A stretch of 64,000 bases of DNA, from assembly GCA_964017125.1 (NCBI GenBank), contig OZ024903.1, positions 79,867,028 through 79,931,027 of the forward strand, written 5' to 3'. Below the pieces are notes generated by a model. That model was not told the DNA's origin. It made no database searches and saw nothing but the letters and a program-made list of their open reading frames with translations. The position numbers and the translations under genes were made by a program. Below, one piece after another: positions 22,313-32,079 of the stretch; the stretch's first letter is position 1, and each line of letters starts with the position of its first letter. The stretch comes from Flabesymbios commensalis (taxonomy: Eukaryota > Annelida > Polychaeta > Terebellida > Flabelligeridae).

Positions 22313-22492
22313 TGGGCAGCCTCCGTGACCAAGAATTAGTGTGCTCGGCTGTAGACCAACAGGGCTCAATTTCGAATCCTGTGTCTGGAGGGCAGTGACA
22401 CCTCATTCATCTCACCATCCTCAGGTTCTCCTTACCCAGTTTAGCCCATATGTGTACAAATGTGGTGTAGAACCCCATTTATTTCATTTCAT
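22313..22492 (+). mobile_element. tRNA-derived SINE with (ATTTC)n tail
   Basis: The head GCCTCCGTGACCAAGAATTA and the B-box-like ATTTCGAATCC (~22369) give the pol III promoter arrangement of a tRNA. A body follows with CTCACCATCCTCAGGTTCTC and CCCAGTTTAGCCCATATG. It ends in ATTTCATTTCAT. A second copy lies on the minus strand at 43434-43620 and a fragment at 17525. Confidence 0.8.
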
Positions 22493-24245
22493 AGCATTTG
22501 ATACAGCCAACTAACACCTGACTCAACGTTGGCCTGACAACATTACAGCAACATTTCAGCAAAGATCGTGTGAGTTGAGAAAGCCTTCATGGATCTTTAT
22601 CCTTAGGTCTACTGAGTGTATTGTGATTTCCATAATTGGCATTACGTGAGAGGGTGCAGTGAAAGTGCATTATGTCCACAGGTGATAATGATGGTTTAGG
22701 GCTACTGTATATTTCATGGCTGAGTAAGAAACATTAAAAGCTGATAATTTACAACTTTGTTAGGCCTATTTAGACAGAAGAATTAAAATTGAAAATTAAA
22801 GATTTCGTGAAAATTCTTGGCTAACTGGGGCATTATAAAAATCCCAGAAGAAGTAATAATTGCACTTTTGTAATATTAACATTGTAGTCCTGTGAAATGA
22901 TTCTTTGTCAAGCATATTTCATTAGGTGCTGTGCTTCAGAACGTGTGTAAAATCAGCAAAATGTATTATGGGAACCGAACATAATAATATAAATGCCAAT
23001 GATCGATATAAAGGATATACATCTTTTCATGATAATGCATCTTAGAGTATAGATATATACATTCCCTGACACATTTATAGCTGATTTTTTGCAATGCTGT
23101 TGACAAACGTCAAGGCCCCTGGGGCTCTTGTTTCTTAAATCTTTACAAGAAATGAAACAGAAATTATACTGAAACTGGCGGAAGCTAGCAGATGGTCTAC
23201 TTTCCAAAGCAAATATATTATGATATAGATGCAATATTTTGCAATGATATATCTTGCTTGAAAATCTAACCCTTGGTCTTAATAGCATCTAGCGACATAG
23301 CCACTATTGTGGTAAAAAACTTCTTAATGCTGTTGATCTACATACTAGGCAAACCATTGGACAAGATGGCCTTCCCTGACCAATCATACACACAACATCT
23401 AGGTCACTCGCATCTCTGGATATTTCAACATTGACGACAGACACATGGCATTGATACAGTGCAATGTCAATGAGGCTGAAGTAGATCTCAGGCACATCAT
23501 TGATTGAGAAAGTCACCTCGACCAATCTCATGCACGATATCTGGGTCAGTCATATACCGAAGGGCCATCCCACTTCCCGTGAGTGAGCTGATACTGCTAT
23601 AAACTCGAAAGGCAGTATCTGTTTAACGTAAGCAGCTACACTGTTTGTTAATTGTGGCTGTGTATGTCAGTGTGTACACATGATACACAACCGGCTCCAG
23701 GCTAACTGTGATTGTGTAATGTGCGAGGACTCGCCACCTTCTCACTTCTGACTGTGAACTAAATCTATTTAAATTGTAAATATATCAGGATTCAAGATAT
23801 ATATTTGTTCTTTTCAGCTCAAACTATTTTAGATTGATATATTACTTCATTAGCAATATATATATATAGCATATATATTACTTCATTAGCGCCAATATTG
23901 ACAAAATGATCAATTTTAAAGTCAGGATTGAACGAACTGTACAGAGACTGAAAGCCAGATGTGTTATGCCTGTGATCAGCTATCACCCCTCAAGCACAAC
24001 TCATTGACCAAATGCGGCATGGGCTGGTGTTGGCCCAGTGGTTATTGTGAATCAATGCACGCGGTTATAAAGAAACATAGCAATGCCCGTTATATATACT
24101 GTATTATCCCTAATAAAACGCAGGGCGCAGAGACGAAGTTGGGGTAGGTCTAGCAGGGCTGAAGTTGGGGGTGCGTTTATTATGTGCCCAAAAATGTTAA
24201 TCTGTATTTCACGGACGCATTCGGCAGCAGGTATAATTGTTGTGT
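22493..24245. other. No gene confidently seen
   Basis: On the minus strand 23531-23304 there is a 75-codon frame (starting MRLVEVTFSINDV) with no recognisable family, no clear splice context and no repeat partner. I leave it uncalled. The rest is AT-rich, with a short duplicated ATATATATTACTTCATTAGC near 23842-23890. Confidence 0.35.
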
Positions 24246-26560
24246 TAATAATAATAATAATAATAATAAATTTTATTCAGCCTTCCAAAGAAGAGAACAA
24301 TACATACATAAAATTATTTCAGTTATAAAATAACAGCATTGATAACAGCATTAAAACGACTTTAGCAGCAAGCTTAAAATATACCGGTCATACGGATTGC
24401 GACTAAGCAGTACTTGCCTAACACTATCACATAATCCGTCTTCCGGCGTAGTGGATGATTTGATGGAAACTTGTACACTGCGGGCATATGACGTATCTAA
24501 AATATACTTAAAGAGTGATACATTGTGTTTACTGCATATCGTTCTCACCCTGGCTATCAGATCATTATGATTACGTAATTGATCACAGCAATGTTTCTTT
24601 AATAAATAACAGTAAAATGTCTTGGCACGTGAAAAGTTAGAGAATATAGCACTTATCAACTTCAATGAGCTGGTTTCAATAACATTGTCAATTTTTGAGA
24701 CATTCAGTGCCTTTAAAAACGGTGAACTTCTACAAAATTTTTGAATTCCTATCCCTGCCTTGAGGAGTCTGCTTTGTATTTTTTCAAGGTCGCCTGCTGA
24801 AATGTTAATGCAATTGATACCGTAGGTCAAGATAGGACGTATCGCCGCCTTCCATATATAACTAAGGGCATCAACGTCGGTTACTGTGTTGTTGAAACCA
24901 GCTCCCTGCATAGCAAAATATGCTCTTCTACATGCAATTATTCGTTTATCAACATGTTCATGAGGTTTACAGTGTGATAACGTCACACCCAAATAGTTAA
25001 CACTACTGGTCTGTACAAGATGTGTCCTACCCAGTCTCCATTCAGGTGGTGGATCTAAATGACATTTACCAAATATTGTACATTCAGTCTTCGACGGATT
25101 AAACCTTAGACCGTGATCAGTAATGTATTTATCTGCGACGTTAATCATTGTCTGCAGACCAGTAGCAGTCAGACTGGTTAGCAAAATGTCGTCAGCATAT
25201 ACAAAAAGATTATATGATGTGCCGTTAATTTTAATTCCTCCATTACACTCAGCTAACGACTCGACCATTTCTTGATAGAAAAGGTTGAAAAGAAATGGAG
25301 AAGATAAGCCACCTTGGCGTGTACCTTTACATACTTTGATCGGATTACTCAACTCACATTTGTGTTTTATTTGAACCGTTATCGATTTATACCAATTAAC
25401 CAAAAGTAACCAACAATGATCAGGGATGACATCCATTGCCTTATAAAATAAAATCGAGTGAGGGACGGCATCAAATGCACCCTCTGCGTCAAGAGAGCAT
25501 GCATATACAGTAGACCCTCGTTTAGTACAGTATGAAATTACATCATTCGCTAATGCGGTGGCCATATTTGTGCCTCTACCAGGCACGAAACCAAACTGCA
25601 AATCACTAAATTGATGACCCACCGAAGCATCAAGTGTATATAACTCAAAATTTTTCGAAAATGTACATGATATAGTCACTGGCCTATAATTCTTTGGTAC
25701 AGGTGGGTCAAGTGTTGGTTTCTTAAGTAGGGGTACAAGTAACCCTGATGAAATTTTTTTTGTTACTATTCCAAACTTAAGACATAGAGTTAACATACAA
25801 CTTAGATGATTCACAATGCTAGATTCTGTTGCATACTTCAAATGCTCAGTCAATATACCGTCTATCCCAGGTGAGGATCCTGAGTTAAAATGCTCTTCAA
25901 GTTTTGCAATATTAATATCCTCGTTGGATGAGCTCTGCCGTTTTGTCTTACGAATTAAATTCCAAAATTTCTTGATATGTTTCTTTCTGTGTAACTGATT
26001 TAATTCATGTGCAATACCATTCATATTAGATTTCATAGCTGAGTTGCAGACTGACCGATACATTTTTTTTGCTGCTATATAACAAAGATACACATGACCT
26101 TCACGAGGCCGACCACACGACCTCCATATACCATACCAAAAACGTTGTCTGTCTCGTGTAACAAGACAATCGTTATTCCACCAATTATTAGGTTTAAATC
26201 GACCTTTATAAACAGACTGTTTCTTTATAATAACTTTGTTGCAGCACTCGTGCATCACGTTAACCATTCATGTAGCCATACAATCGACTATTCTACTCGC
26301 CTCGTCATGTGTCTGCACAGAGTCAATGCTCACTTCAGGTAGCGATTCTGAATGATAATTAATGTACTCCTTATACCGCAAACACGATCGTGTATCTGAC
26401 CAGTTCATTCTGGGATAGTTTGGGAGATTATTACCACATACATAAGCAGGTACTTTTGACCCATCGATAGATAATTTAAGAGTTGAATGCAATGGAAAAT
26501 GGTCGCTAACATTAGCTGGCAAATCGTGCATGATGTGGCAGTGTGTCACCATGTGTGTTT
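24246..26560 (-). mobile_element. LINE-D: 5'-truncated non-LTR retrotransposon
   Basis: It reads on the minus strand from ~26560 (end of the endonuclease domain, SDHFPLHSTLKL) through the RT to a (TTA)n tail, seen as TAATAATAA at 24246-24270 on the plus strand. The 5' end is lost inside the endonuclease, the usual outcome of incomplete reverse transcription. No RNase H domain was recognised. The RT style (TRQGGLSSPFLFNLFYQ, FVYADDILL) differs clearly from LINE-A, so this is a different clade of the I/Jockey-like group. I cannot name it more precisely. Confidence 0.8.
24351..26552 (-). pseudogene. LINE-D ORF2: endonuclease end and reverse transcriptase
   Basis: One frame runs over 730 codons with a single in-frame TGA at 26270-26268. 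Below it, 638 codons are open. In order: SDHFPLHS (endonuclease end), a Cys/Trp-rich linker (KPNNWWNNDCLVTRDRQRFW), SSPGIDG, PKNYRPVTISCTFSKNFE, FGFVPGRGTNMATA, YACSLDAEGAFDAVPH, GTRQGGLSSPFLFN, the catalytic FVYADDILL and GLRFNPSKTECTIFG, NYLGVTLS, then a thumb/C-terminal region ending LLLKSF. Just before SSPGIDG the text passes from KLEEHF straight to NSG. The usual ~50-60 residues between are missing, so an in-frame deletion is likely. There is otherwise little decay. Confidence 0.8.
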
Positions 26561-27636
26561 TTTTGGGGCACGACTATATCTTTATATGGTATTTGTTTTT
26601 AGATACATTAGAATAATAGAAATGCATCGACGGCATACTGTAACTGTATGAATGCATTAAAAAGACGTAGGCCTAACTGATTAAGTTTACACACAGTGTG
26701 TAGACCTCACAATGTCTGCCTAGAAGCAGACCATCCTGATGACGTCATCTACTCTTGCCGACCTTAGGCCGCCATTGATCAAATGGCGGTATATCTTCTC
26801 TGAGACGTCGTGTATACATGTGCGCTAACATTGGTTCAATGCTGCAACAGCTCGTCTGGGGTTAGGTACGTCACGTGTCAAAGTTTTGTCTCGGCGCTAC
26901 TATAGAACCCTATATAGTAAAACAAGTCCATACCTCACATATTTGGATGACCAGTGGAGGCCAACTGCTAACGGCCAAACCATGAGGTAGAACGATAAAC
27001 AGAGGCTTTAAATCTTACTTTGCATCAAGCCTATACATTAGTGTCGCTTTATACGCTGGGAATTTAACAGGGGCGCTTGTAAATCTGTAAATCAATGATC
27101 ACTGAGCTAGTGCAATGAGCAGTCATTACTTTTGTTGTAAGCAAAACTGACATGGTGTCAACTCAACGTTTGATTACCCAACACACACAGGTGTTATTTA
27201 ATGCTGGTCCACCTGTACGCCGTTGGCCCAGTGTTAAAATATGTACAACAAGTAGCATACATCGTTTACACTCACGCCCACAACACGCTGACCTTGGCGC
27301 AACCATGTTGACACAGCTACACACAGCAGGCTGGTGTCTGATTTTAATTTTGCTGATATAATTTTCTGGTTATACACGGGGGGGGGGCGTTTATTAAGGG
27401 GGGGGGGTGCGTTTATTGGCGGGAAATATATTTGTTTCGATTACAATTTTACATGGCCCATTGCTAAATATACATATCAACTTCAGTCTAAAGCAAGGAT
27501 TCCTTACATGCGGTATGCGGCATACGTTATGCGTGATGCGTTATGCGGTACGGTGTGCGGCATGTGTGCACTGATTCCTTTAATACGGAATGCGGCGATT
27601 TTTTCGTTCTTTTTCTGCTGAGCCTGCGGCAAAATA
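26561..27636. other. No gene seen; short palindromes and G runs
   Basis: CCGCCATTGATCAAATGGCGG at ~26772 is a short inverted repeat containing YY1-like ATGGCGG on both strands. At 27190-27240 is a GGCCCA-family unit. G runs lie at ~27380 and ~27400. At 27505-27610 the motif ATGCGGCATACG recurs four to five times and resembles CATACGGCATCCGGCATACG at ~62918. Confidence 0.4.
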
Positions 27637-28215
27637 ACCAAATAATCAACCAACCAGCCAGTCAACCATCCAACCAACCACCTAACCAACCATTCAGGCA
27701 GCCAGCCAAACAACCAAATAATCAACCAACAAACCAACCAAATAACCAGCTAACCAGCCAGCCAGCCATCCAACCAACCAACCAACTAGCTATAAAGCCA
27801 GCCAACGAACCAAATAACCAACCAAAGGTATGCCCTTGAAGATGAGGTAGGCTATAATTTATATCAATTAGCATGATTGTTTTTCTTTTTAAAAATCATG
27901 CTATATTTTTCCTCACTAGGTTTGAAACATGAGAAGGCATGCCCTTGAAGGGGTGACGAAAGTCAGACCCTATGGTGAGATGAGGTATGATGAGAGTACG
28001 GTTGACAGGGCGATACCAGGTTTTATGGGGAACCAGGTACTGGAATCCTTACCCGACCTTAACCATGGACCCTAACTCTCACCCTAACCACAAAACCAAC
28101 CAACCACCCAGCCAACTAACCAAACAACCTATCCACCTAACCAACCAACCAAATAACTTACCAATCAACCAACCAAACAACCAACCAGCTAACTATCCAC
28201 CCAACCAACCAACTT
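27637..28215 (+). repeat. Two (CCAA)n-rich low-complexity blocks
   Basis: 27637-27830 and 28085-28215 are built of CCAACCAACC with AACCAGCC and AAATAACC variants. They are separated by ~250 bp with TACCCTAACC-like words and the duplicated GGCATGCCCTTGAAG. The Asn/Gln/Pro-rich frames are by-products. Confidence 0.9.
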
Positions 28216-28329
28216 TAAATACTCCACCAGTTCTGAGGGGGGGGGGGGAAGGGTGTCACCTCCGCGTGGTCCCCCCTGGGCAACTTCTTAGAAGGCCAAG
28301 CACACCCAAACCTTTCATCAAACCAGGTT

Positions 28330-29440
28330 TTTCTATTTTTTTGACGTGAAGTTTTTTGTGTTTGCTTTCCGGTGGTACTGAGGTTGTTATGTTTATTTTC
28401 GAATAGTTTTTTCTTTATATATTCTCTATATATTCATATTTATATATTTTATATATTTTTAATTGTACTTGTGGTGCCTTACAGTGCTCTCACGGATTAT
28501 GATCGCTCTGTCGTGCTAGTTCTCGATGACAGACCCGATCCCCAGCTGTGGGGGCATTGTAGGTCTACTCATAATTCCTCTATGATTTGGTTTTTGTGTT
28601 TGCAGTGGTTTCTCTTTGGCATCCTGGCGATGGACGGGATGTCCGAAAGAAACCATTGCCATATAATTATTTTTTCACTTTATTGTTTTAAAGGTTTCTC
28701 TGTGTCATCCTGGCGGATAATGCAGCATGTCATAGAGAAGCCATTGCCGTACAATTAGCCTGTGGTGACTTACGGTGTCCTCACGGTTTGTGATCGCTCT
28801 GTGATGTCCTCCAATATCACGGACCTTATTACCAACTGTGGGGGCACTGTAAGTCTTAAATTTTTGAGAATTTTTTGTGGTTTCATGATTTCTCTGGCCA
28901 TACTGGCCGAAAAGTGAAGTAAAGAAGACATTAAATACTTACTTACTGTTTCTCTGTTCATTGTTTATGTCCATTCCTATTTATGTCTAAATAGGTTTAT
29001 TTTTTTGATTATAGTATATAGTATTATAGTATATATTATATATTTGTTTTGACAATGACACTGTTTTGACTTAGACTTGTAGTTTTTACACAATCACTCC
29101 AATTTCATGGAGATATAGTGACTTGAAAAGTCGTTCATTTTAAATTAACTTCATATTTTACATTATTTATACTGATATTTTTATACCCATTAAACTGTGT
29201 TGTAGTGCAGGCGCTTCAACATGTCATCAGACTCGTTACATATAGGTGCCAGGAGCATCGTCATCTTATCATATCAAACACTTTAAACTGAATATTTTAG
29301 TACAAACATGCTTTTATTAGCTTTGTCTTTCCTTTACTACTTTAACTATACAATATGGGATATTGTAATACCTGGAATTTTCACTTAAATGGCCATACTG
29401 GCCGAAAAGTGAAGTAAAGCGAATATTTTACTTACTTACC
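28330..29440 (+). repeat. Unidentified repeat with internal ~290-bp duplication
   Basis: 28469-28566 (GTGGTGCCTTACAGTGCTCT through GTGGGGGCATTGTAGGTCT) is repeated in diverged form at 28759-28855. Separately, TGGCCATACTGGCCGAAAAG followed by TGAAGTAAAG occurs at 28898 and again at 29389, each time running into a TTAC-rich end (ACTTACTTAC). A weaker match (GTGCCGAAAAGTGACGAAAG) is at ~53070. The repeated end plus a short tail suggests 3' termini of a retroposon family that I cannot name. Confidence 0.5.
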
Positions 29441-29484
29441 ACCAGTTCTGAGTCCCCTTACACACTGAGCAAACACGACGTCGA

Positions 29485-29575
29485 CCAATTGCTGGTCCAA
29501 TGCTGGCCCACCGTCTGCGACGCTGGCCCAGCATCAGACCAGCACTGGTTCAACGCCTCCTGTTTGCTGAGCTGC
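29485..29575. repeat. GGCCCA/TTGGG dispersed repeat copy
   Basis: AATTGCTGGTCCAATGCTGG, then CCCACCGTCTGCGACGCTGG and CCCAGCATCAGACCAGCACT. It is flanked by GAGCAAACACGACG and CTGTTTGCTGAGC, worn versions of the AGCAAACAC/GTGTTTGCT ends of the palindromic copies. Confidence 0.65.
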
Positions 29576-29604
29576 GCTCAACCCAATAAACACAATTTGG
29601 TTTG

Positions 29605-29995
29605 TGACCATTTCCAATCGTATGCGACCATTTGCGGTCGTTTGCGAAGGTTTGCGATCATTTGCGATCGTTTACGACCGTTTGCGACCATTTGCGATCG
29701 TTTGCGATCACTTGCGACAGTTTGCGACTATTTGCGATCGTTAGCGACCATTTGCGATCGTTTGCGACGGTTTGCGATCGATTGCGACCGTTTGCGATAG
29801 TTTGCGACCGTTTGCGATTGTATGCGACGGTTTGCGACCATTTGCGATCTTTTGCGACTGTTTGCTAATTTGCGTTCGTTTGCGACGGTTTGCGATCGTT
29901 TGCGACAGTTTGCGACCGTTTGCGACGGTTTGCGATCGGTTGGTTACCGTTTGCAACGGTTTGTGATGGCTTGTGACTATTTGCGATTCTGTACT
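29605..29995 (+). repeat. 10-bp CpG-rich minisatellite TTTGCGAYCG
   Basis: About 38 consecutive units of TTTGCGA followed by CCG, TCG, CGG or CAG. The strict 10-bp period is close to one helical turn. The CpG in GCGA is kept in nearly all units although the window overall is AT-rich. Several units contain the palindrome CGATCG. Frames through it are artefacts of the period. Confidence 0.9.
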
Positions 29996-30199
29996 TCGAC
30001 TAACCATTCTCTCCCGTCACTGAAATATTATTGGATATATGTATTTTCATTATTATCCCCTGGTAATGCTAATCAAAGGGTCAAGCCGACCGTGGAGCTC
30101 AGCATAACCCACCCCTATACCGAGCGTCCAGATAACAAAGACCCTTTGTGACTGGCGACTCTGCCTTTCATTCAATGAATAGACCTTCAACCGAAATAT

Positions 30200-30350
30200 A
30201 CAGCAATGCTGCAACATTGGGCCTGGGTTAATGTTGGCCCGCCATCTGTGACGCTGTCCCACGTTCAGCGTGGCGTGAAACACGACACGGTACCCAATAC
30301 TGGGCTAATGTTTGCTCAGCGTCGTAGACAGTGGGCCAGCATTTAAAAGA
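30200..30350. repeat. GGCCCA/TTGGG dispersed repeat copy
   Basis: GCAACATTGGGCCTGGGTTA, then AATGTTGGCCCGCCATCTG and ACCCAATACTGGGCTAATGT. A GAAACACGACACGG element within it recurs at ~43340 as GAAAACACGAGACG. Confidence 0.6.
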
Positions 30351-30359
30351 AAGACATTA

Positions 30360-31995
30360 CCCTGGCCGTGAGCTGATTAGTTTCTGGTGTCATTCCAATA
30401 ATAAAAACTTTGATTTTTTCACGTTTTAGTATTTTAGCTGATATTTCAGTTTGACTCATTTTAACCATCATCAAAATTTAGTAATATAGCCATACACCCC
30501 TACTCTGATTATTTCTAAATATTTCCAATATGCATATTGGCCTTAGGAAATTTGCCCTGTACATTTTTTTGTGTTTTTTAGCTTTTTCAACAAAATCCAA
30601 GAAGGGCGCCAAAATCCTATGTCGCTCTCTAGAACTTGAACCGCTTTATGGATTTGTTTCATGTTTGGATTAATGGAAAAACCCTACCCTGCACATGTGC
30701 TGATTAGTTTTTGGTGTGATTCTGATAATAAAAACTTCGATTTTTTTACATTTCAGAATTTTTGCAGATATTTCATTTTTGTTCATTTTGGCTATCAGCA
30801 AAATTTGTTTATTTAGCTATACACCCCTGCTCGGATTATTTTTAAATATTTGCGGTATGCATATTGGCCTTAAGGAATTTGCCCGGAATTTTTTTTGGCG
30901 TTTTTCAACTTTTTCAACAAAATCCAAGATGGCTGTTAAAATCCTATGTCGCTCTCTAGTACTTGAACGGCTTTATGGATTTGTTTTATGTTTTGTTTGA
31001 AGTAAAGACCTTACCCTGCACATGTGCTGATTAGTTTTTGGTGTGATTCTGATAACAAAAATTTTGATTTTTTTACGTTTTAGAATTTTTGCGGATATTT
31101 CTGTTTTGTTCATTTGTTAATTGAGCTGTACACCCCTGCTCGGATTATTTCTAAATATTTGCAGTATGCATATTAGCCCTAAGGAATTTGTCCGGTAATT
31201 TTTTTGGGCATTTTTCAGCTTTTTCAACAAAATCAAAGATGGCCGCCAAAATCCTATGTCGCTCTGTAGAACTTGTACTGCTTTATGGATTTGTTTCATG
31301 TTTGGTTTAAAGGGAAGACCTTACCCTGCACATGTGCTGATTAGTTTTTAGTATGATTTTGATAATAAAAACTTTTTTTGTGTTTCAGAATTTTAGTGAA
31401 TATTTCAGTTTTGCTCATTTTGGCTAACATCAAAATTTAGTAATATAGCTATACACCCCTGCCCGGATTATTTCTAAATATTTGCAGTATGCAGGCCTAA
31501 GAAATTTGCCAAGTAATTTTTTGGGGCGTTTTTCAGACTCTTCAACAAAATCCAAGATGGCCGGCAAATTCCTATGTCACTCTCAGTGTCTAGAGCTTGA
31601 GCTGCTTCATGACATTGGTTCAAAGGAAGAACCCTACCCTGGCCGTTTGCTGATTAGTTTTCTGGTGTGGTTATGATAATACAAACATTAAAAAAAATTA
31701 CGTTTTAAGATTTTAGCTGATATTTCAGTTTTTCTCATTTTGACTATTATCAAAATTTGGTAATACAGTGTATAGTTATACAGCTTAGATGTTATCTTTT
31801 GGGTATGCTCACTGGCCCTGAGAAAATTGTCAGGAGAAGTGTTTTTTCTTTTTTTCAACAAAATTCAAGATTGTCAACGAGTCACATGTTGCTCTCAAGA
31901 GCTGCTTCACCGATTTGTTCCAAGAAAGCAGCTTACCCTGGACATATGTTGATTACATATTGGTGTGATTCTGACATCACAGTTTTGCGTGTTTT
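30360..31995 (+). repeat. ~300-330-bp tandem array (5 units plus a partial one) next to the PRIM2-like gene
   Basis: Units begin near 30360, 30688, 31012, 31321, 31632 and 31931 with CCCTGCACATGTGCTGATTAG or a variant. Shared landmarks per unit: GGTGTGATTCTGATAATAAA, TTCATTTTGGCTATCA, TATACACCCCTGCTCGGATT, TTTTCAACAAAATCCAAGAT and CCTATGTCGCTCTCTAGAAC. Each unit carries CCAAGATGGC (a YY1-like site and a good Kozak ATG) or a decayed form. Divergence grows toward the gene, and the last unit is partial. The array ends ~60 bp before the splice acceptor of the first coding exon. Confidence 0.9.
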
Positions 31996-32079
31996 ACATA
32001 AAAAAATATATATTGTTATAATAGAATCATATTGAATGGCTGTCCTTTCACTTACAGGATTATATGAGAAAATGTCAGC

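Noticed and set aside
22313-22400. tRNA gene
   Set aside because: Only the pol III boxes are conserved. The continuation and ATTTC tail recur at 43434-43620, which marks a SINE.
23304-23531. Minus-strand 75-codon frame as a host exon
   Set aside because: No recognisable family, no supporting splice sites and no second copy. It could be chance.
27504-28349. Asn/Gln/Pro-rich frames
   Set aside because: Direct read-out of (CCAA)n low-complexity DNA, without splice or start context.
29489-30151. Cys/Asp/Arg-rich repeat frames on both strands
   Set aside because: A product of the 10-bp minisatellite, which shifts frame every unit and simply lacks stops.
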